Made by a program: the position numbers and the translations under genes. From assembly GCA_900457075.1 (NCBI GenBank), contig UGYN01000002.1, forward strand, positions 3,844,001 through 3,908,000: 64,000 nt of DNA, read 5' to 3'. The stretch comes from Serratia quinivorans (GTDB lineage Bacteria > Pseudomonadota > Gammaproteobacteria > Enterobacterales > Enterobacteriaceae). A model generated the notes under the pieces. It was not told the DNA's origin, made no database searches, and saw nothing but the letters and a program-made list of their open reading frames with translations. Shown here in pieces: positions 7,653 through 15,091 of the stretch (its first letter is position 1; each line of letters opens with the position of its first letter).

Positions 7653-10229
7653 TCAAATACTATACTTGTTTTGCAAACTAGTTACCTTATCCATTAAGTT
7701 TTTATTTTTCTGTTTTCGTGATGGTGGAGTTATATACAACACACCTTCAGTTCCTGCCCTATATCTGATCCCATCTATATCCACTGTATTTCCTAGGGCC
7801 AGTCGGCGCAGAGACGTCCGACTAATGTCGATCCCCAGGGTAAACGCGTAATCATCCAGTTTTCCGATTAGTTCATCCTGTTGTGGTGATAATACACGCT
7901 CTCCGCGGGGCGGCGGTTTGGCCTGGCGCCGTTCCTGTGTCTTCTTCGGCTCTTCTTCTCGCATTCTTTTCAACAGTGACCGCCGGTCTTTGTACCCTAA
8001 CAACTCAAAATTGATGCTTTCAGGCTTTTGCTGTGTGGCAATGTCGGCCCCTTCGCTGTTGGAGTTTTGCTCAAGGGGACAGTTATTGCCACGAGTCCAA
8101 GGGGCGTCGGGGCCGCCCTGACGGTCAACGTCAAACCCGAAGCGATCGCCGCCGCTGGCGTCGGTCGCCGAATTCGGGGTGTTGCTTTCGGTCTTGCGTA
8201 CCATTTTCCAGTCACCGGTGTGGGTACAGATGCGGGAGGCATCGCCCAAGCGTGGCGACCAGACGCCATAAATTTGCGTGCCGTGGTCGCCGTAATCGTT
8301 CGGTGTGTCTGACGAGGTATAAGCGGTGCGGACTACGTGGTACTTGCGCGGTATTAACACGCCGCCCTGTTTGCTGATGTAGGTAGCAAAACACCCGACA
8401 TCGGCTGCGGCCAACACATCGTCCATCTGCTTGTCGCCCAGTTGCGGGGCGCCGCGTTTCTTTGGCTGCTGTGGGTCTTGCTTGCGGGTCAGTTGCCCGG
8501 CCAGTAACCGTAATTCGCGGTAAGCCTGGCGGGAGGGAATGCCGAAGAAGCGGAACTGCTGCACGCGGTGCAGTGATGCCCAGGCGGTCACGTTCTCCAC
8601 CGTGTCTTTGAGTGACTTCCCGGTCTCTTTGCTGATGGTGTCTTTCAGTCCGCGCCCGTCAATATTCTTGCTCACATACTTAGCGATGTAGCTGGTTGGG
8701 CTGCCTTTGCTTTTGGTGATCAGCTCGGCATCAAAACGCGGCTTGATGTTTTTACCCAGGCCCGGCCCCAGTTCGGCCCGGTCTTCCCGAATAGCAAAAT
8801 TGCGCATCAAGGTGGTGATCGCCTTGCGGTCTTTCTTGCGCATGAAGCACAGCAAATGCCAGTGTACTGTGCCGTCGTGGTGCGGCTCGGCCACGCGCAG
8901 GCCATACCAGCGCAAGCCCTGGCGGTGCATTGCCTTGCGGATACCGGCAAACAGATTGACCAGGTAATCGCTGGTTTCGCGTGGGGTGGTGTGGTTCCAC
9001 TTCGGATTCGGTTTTCCGCTCGCCAGCGTCGCGTGATATTTGGACGGGGTGGTGATCGTATAGAAGACAGCGCAGTCGCCGCGCATTTCGGCTAACAGCT
9101 CCAGCCCCTTAGCGCAGGCCATCATTTCGTTGCGGCGGTGCTTCGGGTTGCTGTTGCTGGCCTCGATCACGTCTTCCATCGCCAGCGTGACGCCGTCCTC
9201 ATTGGTCAGCTCATGCGCCTTGAAAAACTCCATTGCCTTGCGGCGCTGTTCGCGTTTGTGTATTAGGGCGTCATGGCTGATATAAACGGACGCGTGCTTG
9301 TGTACCAGGCAGACAGCGCGGAGCTGGGCTTCCCGCCATTCACAGCGCAGGCGCCACAGTTTGCGATACCACCAGTTTGCGCAGCGGAGACGGGCTATTG
9401 CACCGGGGATCAGGTGGTAGGGAATTTCCGCCCGGCGGGTGCCTTCGTGCAGCAATGCATGGTAGCCCGGCGGCTGTACGGACAACCTTGCCGCCTCGTT
9501 GGCCACCAGGCGGTAAAGCTGCAACATGTCATCCAGCGGGATGTCCTCTGTGTCGACGACGAGCATTTCGTATTGCTCAACGAACAGCATGTCCATGTGG
9601 GTGGCCACTTTGACGGCCAGCCCTTTAACTTCGTCCTGGTACAGCTCCGGCAAACTCAGCAGGGCATCCAGACCTTCACGGCCTGCCATGTGGCGAAAGC
9701 CGATAGTTTGCTGGCGGTTGCGTACCATGTCCAATCGTGCCAATTCGCTTTTAACGATGTCGCATAAAAACGCATTGGCCCGATCGTCACCTTCTTCCCG
9801 GCGCAGATAGTCGACCCGCTGTTGCAGCGGTTGGCGGATAAATTTTGGTTGGGCGTTCAGGTCAGCCTGGGCGGCTAACGAAGGGGTATAGCGGTACAAT
9901 TCCCGCGCCAGTTTGGCCTGGCTTAGGCGTCTTTCTTGGTTGAATTCGTGCAGCTCTGGATCGCGTTCTTCGCTGTTGAAGTATTTGCGCCAGGTTGCCT
10001 CACTTAGGGCTTCCGCCTGTTCGGCCAGGTGCAGGCGTTCGGTGGTGTAAAGCGCGATGATACCGGCCAGCGATTGCGGTGCTGGTGCAGTTGGGGTTTC
10101 TTCCTGGCGCGGGTTTATCGCTGGGTGCGGTGCATTCCAGGAGAAGGGGAGATCAGACGCGACAGCGCCGCCACCCGGATAGGGCAGCGGCGGAGTCGGG
10201 GCAATGCGGCCTCGGGGGTCTTTCTTCAT
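7653..10229 (-). CDS. A: P2-type replication initiation endonuclease (gpA)
   Basis: Rolling-circle initiator that nicks the phage origin and stays attached through tyrosine. The 858 residues make it longer than P2 gpA (about 760). Motif 2 is HWH at 456-458 and motif 3 is the paired tyrosine YIAKY at 514-518, as in P2 A, where two tyrosines are used. The start at 10229 overlaps the previous gene by 4 bp. The C-terminal 150 residues (after about 700) are low-similarity, rich in charged residues, and end with a stretch of different composition (RTSLRRLALGNTVDIDG). It is last in the early operon. P2 gpA acts in cis, and the nick site usually lies inside A. Confidence 0.95.
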   Translation of the reverse strand: MKKDPRGRIAPTPPLPYPGGGAVASDLPFSWNAPHPAINPRQEETPTAPAPQSLAGIIALYTTERLHLAEQAEALSEATWRKYFNSEERDPELHEFNQERRLSQAKLARELYRYTPSLAAQADLNAQPKFIRQPLQQRVDYLRREEGDDRANAFLCDIVKSELARLDMVRNRQQTIGFRHMAGREGLDALLSLPELYQDEVKGLAVKVATHMDMLFVEQYEMLVVDTEDIPLDDMLQLYRLVANEAARLSVQPPGYHALLHEGTRRAEIPYHLIPGAIARLRCANWWYRKLWRLRCEWREAQLRAVCLVHKHASVYISHDALIHKREQRRKAMEFFKAHELTNEDGVTLAMEDVIEASNSNPKHRRNEMMACAKGLELLAEMRGDCAVFYTITTPSKYHATLASGKPNPKWNHTTPRETSDYLVNLFAGIRKAMHRQGLRWYGLRVAEPHHDGTVHWHLLCFMRKKDRKAITTLMRNFAIREDRAELGPGLGKNIKPRFDAELITKSKGSPTSYIAKYVSKNIDGRGLKDTISKETGKSLKDTVENVTAWASLHRVQQFRFFGIPSRQAYRELRLLAGQLTRKQDPQQPKKRGAPQLGDKQMDDVLAAADVGCFATYISKQGGVLIPRKYHVVRTAYTSSDTPNDYGDHGTQIYGVWSPRLGDASRICTHTGDWKMVRKTESNTPNSATDASGGDRFGFDVDRQGGPDAPWTRGNNCPLEQNSNSEGADIATQQKPESINFELLGYKDRRSLLKRMREEEPKKTQERRQAKPPPRGERVLSPQQDELIGKLDDYAFTLGIDISRTSLRRLALGNTVDIDGIRYRAGTEGVLYITPPSRKQKNKNLMDKVTSLQNKYSI

Positions 10230-10480
10230 GACTTCCAGGGGCCAAAATCAAAACTTAACATGACGTAACCCGGTGCCCATTGACTAACATCGGTGATATT
10301 TGTTACTCGGACAAAGACGTAATCACCGGTATAGCCTTCAGCCTCAGGCAACCATTCGCAGAGCTTCAGCAGGTCTCCTTCTTTAAACTGACGATCATTA
10401 AGGCGAAACTCCGCTTTTTTCACGCCAGCACAAACAAAATGGAAATAGGCTGTTGTGATTTTCAGTTCGTGAGTCGTCAT
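10226..10480 (-). CDS. DUF3850 (ASCH/PUA-like) small phage protein
   Basis: 84 residues. The order HELKI..YF..V..G.K.AEFRLNDR.FKEGDLLKLCEW matches the DUF3850 family, a small ASCH/PUA-like fold thought to bind nucleic acid. It overlaps gene A by 4 bp and the previous gene by 1 bp, so it is part of a tightly coupled early operon. Function in phage growth is not established. Confidence 0.8.
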   Translation of the reverse strand: MTTHELKITTAYFHFVCAGVKKAEFRLNDRQFKEGDLLKLCEWLPEAEGYTGDYVFVRVTNITDVSQWAPGYVMLSFDFGPWKS

Positions 10481-10869
10481 TACTTTCCCTTGCCGTCATG
10501 TAATTGGATCCACCCGGCATTGACATCCCCTTCTTGGCTTGATAGTTCGGACTTCGCGATAAACTTCGCGCTGTATTTTCTTCCCAACTCTTCGTTATAT
10601 TCGACGCCATTGAATGCCGCTTCACACTTCTGACCAATGCGCAGAATCTTGGCGGCCAGTTCTGAAATGCTGCGGACGTCGGAGTCGCGGACGTGTTGGT
10701 GAACGAGGACATTAACCAACTGGGTGATGGTGGGGCAGTAGGCCAGCGGAACCAGGCGTTCTTTGCCTGCGCTTTCGCCAGCCTTGCCGATTACCCGTTG
10801 GTTTAGGATGAATTGGTGCACGTCGCTGGTGATGACGAAGCGATCGCCAATCTTGATATGGATGCTCAT
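10480..10869 (-). CDS. DUF5405-type conserved P2-phage protein
   Basis: 129 residues. The opening MSIHIKIGDRFVITSDVHQFILNQ and the run VPLAYCPTITQLVNVLVH are hallmarks of a small family found only in the early region of P2-like phages (DUF5405). There are no known motifs. It overlaps both neighbours (4 bp upstream, 1 bp downstream), indicating coupled translation. The role is unknown. Confidence 0.75.
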   Translation of the reverse strand: MSIHIKIGDRFVITSDVHQFILNQRVIGKAGESAGKERLVPLAYCPTITQLVNVLVHQHVRDSDVRSISELAAKILRIGQKCEAAFNGVEYNEELGRKYSAKFIAKSELSSQEGDVNAGWIQLHDGKGK

Positions 10870-11594
10870 TGCGCACCGCCTTTAGGGGCTGATTCTTCCA
10901 AAAATGCCAAAATCTTGAGGTATGCAGCGCTATCTGCATCGTTCAAAAAAGTGCGATTGGTGTCTTCAATGGCATTGAACCATTGACGGAAAAGGTTGAT
11001 TTCTTGGCGGCTGAAATAGCTCTCCTGCATCGGGTCAGATGGTTTTCCAGCGGTCAGGAACTCGTCGGCGATGGCGTAGGCGGAGGCAGAAAGGTCGGCG
11101 TAGTTTTCCCAGGCGTCGGTATTCAGCCCTGCGATGATTAAGGCTTGCAGTGCCTGGGTGGCGATCACTTGGCGTGCTTCGATTAATGGGGAACCTTTCT
11201 CTTGAATGAAGAAAACGCGGCGGCCGTGTTTAGAATAACGGCGTTTGAAATGTTCATTTTCCCCGTTGAGAATGGCGTCGCGGGCGTGGAATCCTACAGG
11301 GTCAGCGGCTACAGACTTGATTAAATCAGTGACCCGCTGGAAATCGGCTTCAGATAATGGCGCCCAATGCGGGTAGGCTTCATTGCAAGCGTTAATGATT
11401 GAAAGCCAGCCTGCTTTATATTGTTCCAATTCGTTAATGCGTTTTTGCTGGTTTTCTATTTCAACAAGGGCATTGTCAATCATCCCCGCTAATAATTTAC
11501 TCTGGGCAACTGCGAAAGCATTATCAGGTTTGAAAGCTGCACGGATAAAACTTTTTACTACGTTCAAATTTTCAATAACGGTTTGTTGTTTCAT
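10866..11594 (-). CDS. Hypothetical early-operon phage protein
   Basis: 242 residues, not recognised. It appears mostly helical. Residues about 40-57 (DNALVEIENQQKRINELEQ) look like a short coiled coil, often seen in phage proteins annotated as ead/Ea22-like. The C-terminal half is a soluble helical block without Cys/His motifs. A GAGG ribosome site precedes the ATG at 11594, and the end overlaps DUF5405 by 4 bp. It is real by coding pattern and operon packing; no function is offered. Confidence 0.75.
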   Translation of the reverse strand: MKQQTVIENLNVVKSFIRAAFKPDNAFAVAQSKLLAGMIDNALVEIENQQKRINELEQYKAGWLSIINACNEAYPHWAPLSEADFQRVTDLIKSVAADPVGFHARDAILNGENEHFKRRYSKHGRRVFFIQEKGSPLIEARQVIATQALQALIIAGLNTDAWENYADLSASAYAIADEFLTAGKPSDPMQESYFSRQEINLFRQWFNAIEDTNRTFLNDADSAAYLKILAFLEESAPKGGAQ

Positions 11595-11613
11595 GGTGTA
11601 CCTCTTCGGTTAG

Positions 11614-11736
11614 TTAGTCGTAGTTGCGTTCTTCTGGGCGTGAAGCCGGTGCGCGGCAGCGGCGCCAGCAGTGGATGGCCAGCGTTCCATTGACTAACAG
11701 GACGATGGCAATAAGGATGTAAACGGTGTAATGCAT
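11614..11736 (-). CDS. Small single-span membrane protein (40 aa)
   Basis: A short reading frame with a strong ribosome site (GGAGGT, 7 bases upstream of the ATG). It has an N-terminal hydrophobic span YTVYILIAIVLLVNGTLAI followed by a basic, Cys-containing tail (HCWRRCRAP). It lies 19 bp before the next gene of the operon in the same direction. Size and topology resemble the tiny membrane proteins of phage early regions. Evidence is the ribosome site, topology and position only. Confidence 0.6.
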   Translation of the reverse strand: MHYTVYILIAIVLLVNGTLAIHCWRRCRAPASRPEERNYD

Positions 11737-11809
11737 GGCGGTACCTCCAATTTCAGGCAATACAAATCCCGGCACGGAATAAACGCGCCAGTGCTTTACA
11801 GGCTGTTAA

Positions 11810-12166
11810 TTAAAGATTCAGCGTTCGGTCAGCGATGGAAATAAACTTCGGTAGACAGCGACCTAATTTACTTTCGGCATTCATCGCCAAGACGATTAAT
11901 TCCCGCTCGGCCTCGGTGAATGTCTCAAAGCGGCGTTTGGCGTCTGACGTGCGAAAAGGTTTTTTCTTTCCTTGCCTTTCAGCAATACGATTAGCCCGGA
12001 ACAAAATCACCTCTCGGTCTTCATCGGCTTGTTCCTGGCTGTTATGGTTGGCATTAAAATGACGGCAGGCGACATTTTGATTTATTTTGGCGTTCTCTCG
12101 CCATTCGACGCAAAAATCACGAAATGGCAATTTCCTTGTTTCCTGACTTTGTGTAATAGCGCCCAT
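11810..12166 (-). CDS. Hypothetical basic early phage protein
   Basis: 118 residues from the ATG at 12166, which follows GGGGGA; an in-frame ATG at 12181 is possible. It is rich in Arg/Lys (ANRIAERQGKKKPFRTSDAKRRFETF), with a C-terminal helical segment FTEAERELIVLAMNAESKLGR. The basic character suggests nucleic-acid binding (inference). I do not recognise the family. It occupies the place where P2 has its replication helper gene B, but similarity to B is not visible. Confidence 0.6.
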   Translation of the reverse strand: MGAITQSQETRKLPFRDFCVEWRENAKINQNVACRHFNANHNSQEQADEDREVILFRANRIAERQGKKKPFRTSDAKRRFETFTEAERELIVLAMNAESKLGRCLPKFISIADRTLNL

Positions 12167-12259
12167 AAATCCCCCATTCATTATTAATTACCTATTTGAA
12201 AGAACACCTTTACAGGTGCGCTTACAGATAGGGCTGCGCCCCGAAGGGCGCGGCAGGTG

Positions 12260-12394
12260 TCACGCGGTGAAGAGTAGAACCAATACTTTTGATAACACCT
12301 GGCCAGCCTGATAAAGATCCCCTGCCATAAGCCAACCCCAATGACACACAAATGCGGGCCAGAAGAACCACGAAACGGATTTGGCCAACTTCAC
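12260..12394 (-). CDS. Small hydrophobic protein coupled to Fil-like gene (44 aa)
   Basis: A GTG start at 12394 overlaps the stop of the preceding gene (GTGA), with GGGGA upstream. The 44 residues contain an aromatic-rich hydrophobic stretch (SWFFWPAFVCHWGWLMAG) and a second short hydrophobic end (VLSKVLVLLFTA), so it probably inserts in the membrane. Too short to classify. Support is the stop/start overlap, ribosome site and clear hydrophobic pattern; there is no similarity I can name. Confidence 0.45.
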   Translation of the reverse strand: MKLAKSVSWFFWPAFVCHWGWLMAGDLYQAGQVLSKVLVLLFTA

Positions 12395-12609
12395 GCAAAT
12401 ATCCCCATCAAGCGAGCAAACCAACGTGGGCGCGGGCGGGACATGAACGGCTTACGCATACCTGGAATAAATTGTACGTCGGCAACCTTTGGCTGGAAGT
12501 GGCGACCGTTCGGCAGTTCCAGCCAGCCGCGGGTGTGGCGGCGGTGGGTGATCTGCTGGCCGTGGGTCAACATGGCGGCAAGGGAGGGACAATTTGCTGC
12601 GATGGTCAT
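12391..12609 (-). CDS. Fil-like (DUF2724-type) small phage protein
   Basis: 72 residues: short N-terminal helix, then TRGWLELPNGRHFQPKVADV and MRKPFMSRPRPRWFARLMG. This order resembles the short P2/186-family filamentation proteins (Fil), which block host cell division when over-made in phage 186. A GAGGAC ribosome site lies in front of the ATG, formed across the stop of the upstream gene two bases away. Function is by family resemblance only, and I rate the family call as moderate. Confidence 0.6.
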   Translation of the reverse strand: MTIAANCPSLAAMLTHGQQITHRRHTRGWLELPNGRHFQPKVADVQFIPGMRKPFMSRPRPRWFARLMGIFA

Positions 12610-12611
12610 GG

Positions 12612-12863
12612 TTAGTCCTCAATCTCTTCTGGGAAAAAGTCGGGAACCTTCTCATGGTTCCGCCAGTGGTCTGCTGCATTGCGCAGTCCGATCGCTTCTT
12701 TACTTGCTGCGTATCCAGCGGCGCCAGCCAGCGAATACAGCATTTCGCTTGCCCAATGGATTTCGGACGGAGAATGCGCGGGGCTGTTTCTGAATGCTTG
12801 CTCTTGACGCATTCCGTACATGCGGATCACGCGGTTAGCGGCTGCGTAAAATGGCGTTTGCAT
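12612..12863 (-). CDS. Hypothetical early phage protein
   Basis: 83 residues from the ATG at 12863, placed by a strong AAGGGGGA ribosome site; upstream in-frame TTG is less likely. It appears helical (MQTPFYAAANRVIRMYGMR, then EIHWASEMLYSLAGAAGYAASKEA) with an acidic end PDFFPEEIED. It overlaps the previous gene by 29 bp and is followed 2 bases later by the Fil-like gene. Not recognised. Confidence 0.6.
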   Translation of the reverse strand: MQTPFYAAANRVIRMYGMRQEQAFRNSPAHSPSEIHWASEMLYSLAGAAGYAASKEAIGLRNAADHWRNHEKVPDFFPEEIED

Positions 12864-13245
12864 GGTTCCCCCTTTCAAACTGCAATTTATCTACGTCATA
12901 TATTGTTGAATATTGAGTTACAGCGACTTCAACTAATGTTGCCCATGAGTTGCATCCGTTAATTGCCGGTGCTAGGTAGTGGTCGACCTTTCTTTCTGCA
13001 ATTTCCCGCAACTCTTCAGTAGCATTAACTTCGACATAAAGACTTAATTTCCCGTATACATTTTCGGTACCGATGCCAACAACTTCACTAAGCATCGGAC
13101 TCCATTTGAAGTAGTCATATGTCACAGGGATCACCCGGCCTTCGTAGTCGAAGTTTTTCGCCATTGCTGCGATTTCGACGGCGCTAATTGTTCGCCCGTC
13201 TTTGGTACCGCCTTCAACTGCTATAAGAAATCGCTGGGTTTTCAT
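12835..13245 (-). CDS. GpO-related protein without intact protease triad
   Basis: 136 residues from the ATG at 13245, two bases after the cox stop. Its course follows the phage scaffold protease gpO: FLIAVEGGTKDGRTIS at 6-21 matches the gpO segment with the catalytic Asp (Asp16 here), IAAMAKNFD the next helix, GKLSLYVEVNATEELREIAERK the gpO beta-alpha unit before the serine, and LVEVAVTQ the strand equivalent to GLAVTD. The His position reads Tyr and the Ser position lies in YLAPAI with no Ser, so the protease should be dead. It is encoded in the early operon, not with the head genes. The role is unknown. It could be a decoy or modulator of capsid assembly (speculation) or a repurposed fold. 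Similarity is by eye. Confidence 0.55.
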   Translation of the reverse strand: MKTQRFLIAVEGGTKDGRTISAVEIAAMAKNFDYEGRVIPVTYDYFKWSPMLSEVVGIGTENVYGKLSLYVEVNATEELREIAERKVDHYLAPAINGCNSWATLVEVAVTQYSTIYDVDKLQFERGNHANAILRSR

Positions 13246-13247
13246 GA

Positions 13248-13516
13248 TTAAAGCCCCAGCCACAACAGCCACGCGTCGCGCTGCTCTTTCGGACGGTTGT
13301 CGAATGCGTCACGCATTGCACGGTTGAACTCCGGCAGGAACACCCAGTTTTCCCCCTTCTTAGATTTTCCACCCGGAACACGCCACGGGATGATCGGCAA
13401 CTTATTGTCATCAATCATCGTTTTACTGCGGTGGCTGGCTTGCCGATCATCTCGGCGAATTTCACGTAATGCACCGCGTCTACCGGGTGCCTGATTTCCT
13501 GAAAGCTCTCGATCAT
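13248..13516 (-). pseudogene. cox: cox excisionase/repressor, split by a frameshift
   Basis: The P2 Cox protein (about 91 residues) directs excision and represses the C promoter. Here the first frame (start 13516, 33 residues) ends KFAEMIGKPATAVKR-stop at 13415. A second frame starts at 13418 in an ATGA overlap and continues MIDDNKLPII to the conserved end RPKEQRDAWLLWLGL. Joined, they match Cox from end to end, with the HTH in the first part. One base is missing near an A run (13421-13424 on the plus strand); a fifth A would restore the frame. Possibilities are true decay, a consensus error, -1 frameshifting at the A run, or reinitiation producing two pieces. A split Cox should leave the prophage poorly excisable. 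Confidence 0.8.
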
Positions 13517-13537
13517 GTGTGCTAACCTCTCTGGATC

Positions 13538-13573
13538 AACTGCCTTTAACTGCTTCTAACTGCCATATATGGC
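13538..13573. promoter_or_regulatory. Iterated Cox-box-like repeats upstream of cox
   Basis: AACTGC occurs three times at exact 10-bp steps (13538, 13548, 13558). Read on the minus strand, the first gives TTAAAGGCA (13541-13549), an exact match to the known P2 Cox box TTAAAGNCA; the next copies are diverged (TTAGAAGCA). A perfect 12-bp palindrome GCCATATATGGC follows (13562-13573). One-turn spacing fits co-operative Cox binding. The role is inferred from the P2 switch. Confidence 0.6.
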
Positions 13574-13596
13574 GGTTGATGTTTTGTTGTTCGGTG

Positions 13597-13643
13597 GTAT
13601 CCAGATATGGATACCTTGCACGCATACTATATCCAGATATGGA
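13597..13643. promoter_or_regulatory. Paired operators for the C repressor
   Basis: The 14-mer TATCCAGATATGGA occurs twice as a direct repeat at 13598-13611 and 13630-13643, 32 bp apart (about three helical turns). The first copy extends to an 18-bp inverted repeat, GTATCC...GGATAC. They lie between the divergent cox and C genes, where P2 has its two C operators over the early promoter. Confidence 0.75.
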
Positions 13644-13651
13644 ACTCGTCA

Positions 13652-13945
13652 ATGCAGATACATGAAAAAATGAAGGCAATGAGGATGGCGGAAGGTTTAA
13701 GCCAATCGAAATTTAGTGAAATGCTCGATATTTCAATTAGTACAGTGAAGAAGTACGACGGTGGGTTTGCAGAGCCTGGATCCGCTGTCTTGATGAAAAT
13801 CCTTCAACATCCCCGATTCATTAAATACACACTTTGGATGATGACCGGCCAGACAGCACCCGAATCCGGTCAGATTGCACCGGCTCTCGCACACTCTGGG
13901 CAAGAGAGCGCGGAATCGTCCCAATCCGAAAAGAAAATTGGGTAA
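13652..13945 (+). CDS. C: P2-type immunity repressor C
   Basis: 97 residues from the ATG at 13652; P2 C has 99. The N-terminal half is a helix-turn-helix (GLSQSKFSEMLDISISTVKKY). The C-terminal half is nearly P2: KYTLWMMTGQTAPESGQIA followed by ALAHSGQE. It keeps the early promoter silent in the lysogen by binding the paired operators just upstream. The N-terminus differs more from P2 than the C-terminus, consistent with a distinct immunity type. Upstream in-frame ATG at 13607 lies inside the operator region and is not favoured. Confidence 0.93.
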   Translation: MQIHEKMKAMRMAEGLSQSKFSEMLDISISTVKKYDGGFAEPGSAVLMKILQHPRFIKYTLWMMTGQTAPESGQIAPALAHSGQESAESSQSEKKIG

Positions 13946-14011
13946 TCCTTTACAAAGAATACATTTTCACAATCTGTTACCAAGATGAACAATTCATCGG
14001 AGGGCTTCGCT

Positions 14012-14998
14012 ATGTCGATTAAGAAGCTCGATGATGGTCAATATCAAGTGGACATCCGCCCAGCCGGTCGCAATGGAAAGCGCATCCGTAAGCGGTTCGA
14101 TAAGAAGATGGAAGCGCAGGCGTTTGAACGTTACGTCCTGGCAAATGCTGATAAAAAAGAATGGCTGGGGGCAACTGTTGACCGCCGCCAACTGAGTACA
14201 TTACTGGATACATGGTGGCTATATCACGGCCAGAACCTTCGCTGTGGTCAAACCTACTTATGCCAGTTGAAAAAAACGGTTAGTGATCTCGGCGACCCGA
14301 CGGTAAACCGATTCAATAAGCGCAGTGTTCTGGAATATCGCGCCCGCCGGTTGTCACTAGGCATCACTGCCGCAACGATAAACCGCGACCTGGGTCGTTT
14401 GTCGGGGGTGTTTTCATTCTTGTGTAAAGCTGACCTATTTATCGCAGAGCATCCGCTGCGCGGTATTGGGAAACTGGAAGAAAAACACCCTGAAATGACC
14501 TACCTCACATTACGAGAGGTAGCACGGTTGCTCAGCATGCTGGAAGGGGAAGAACGGCGGTTTGCTCTCTTTTGTTTGAGTACGGGCGCTCGGTTCGGTG
14601 AGGCCAATAATTTGACAGCGGAAAGGGTTAATCATGGTCGGGTCACGTTCATGGTAACGAAGAGTGGCAAGCCACGAACGGTGCCAATTTCTTCAGTGCT
14701 TCAGGATGAGATTAAGACGATGGATTCTGGGAGGCTGTTCAATGTCGACTACCCCAAATTCCGTTTAAGGCTGAAGACGATAAAACCCGACTTACCAAAA
14801 GGACAGGCAGCCCACGTTTTAAGGCATACCTTTGCCAGTCACTTCATTATGAAGGGCGGTAACATCATTGCCTTACAGCGAATACTCGGTCACGCAACGA
14901 TTCAACAGACAATGGTGTATGCGCATTTCTCGCCAGAATATTTGCAAGATGCTGTTGCGTTGAACCCACTAAGTGGGGGACTTGATGTAGTGATTTAA
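14012..14998 (+). CDS. int: P2-type tyrosine-recombinase integrase
   Basis: 328 residues from the ATG at 14012, chosen for its GGAGG site. The N-terminus MSIKKLDDGQYQVDIRPAG is the arm-binding domain of P2 Int. Catalytic residues are seen in CLSTGARFGEA (Arg I), AAHVLRHTFASHF (His-x-x-Arg), ILGHATIQQT (His) and MVYAHFSPEYLQ (Tyr nucleophile). It lies 66 bp behind C on the same strand, as in P2, so it is made from the repressor promoter. The attachment site should lie just past the 3' end. Confidence 0.96.
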   Translation: MSIKKLDDGQYQVDIRPAGRNGKRIRKRFDKKMEAQAFERYVLANADKKEWLGATVDRRQLSTLLDTWWLYHGQNLRCGQTYLCQLKKTVSDLGDPTVNRFNKRSVLEYRARRLSLGITAATINRDLGRLSGVFSFLCKADLFIAEHPLRGIGKLEEKHPEMTYLTLREVARLLSMLEGEERRFALFCLSTGARFGEANNLTAERVNHGRVTFMVTKSGKPRTVPISSVLQDEIKTMDSGRLFNVDYPKFRLRLKTIKPDLPKGQAAHVLRHTFASHFIMKGGNIIALQRILGHATIQQTMVYAHFSPEYLQDAVALNPLSGGLDVVI

Positions 14999-15020
14999 CG
15001 TCCACACCTTGTCCACATGT

Positions 15021-15060
15021 AGGCGACCTTTAGCAGTCAAGAACAGCTAACAGGTCGCCT
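15021..15060 (+). terminator. Hairpin after int / prophage end region
   Basis: AGGCGACCT at 15021-15029 pairs with AGGTCGCCT at 15052-15060, and TTAGC/GCTAA extends the stem inward. No T run follows, so it is a weak terminator candidate. It may instead belong to the attachment region, which is expected between int and the nap promoter. The second att copy lies outside the window, so the core cannot be defined. Confidence 0.45.
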
Positions 15061-15091
15061 CAAGTGATTGATTTTTATATTCAGCGCTTTT

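Noticed and set aside
7900..9810. Plus-strand frames opposite gene A
   Set aside because: Antisense shadows of the replication endonuclease, no ribosome sites or motifs.
13214..13414. 66-residue Cys-rich frame on the minus strand
   Set aside because: Out of frame with the clear Cox C-terminal half in the same place.
13538..13643. CRISPR-like array
   Set aside because: The 10-bp and 32-bp spaced repeats are too short and few and fit phage operators; no CRISPR array is present in the window.
15067..15083. FNR site TTGATTTTTATATTCA
   Set aside because: The right half does not match ATCAA and the position is probably still prophage DNA.
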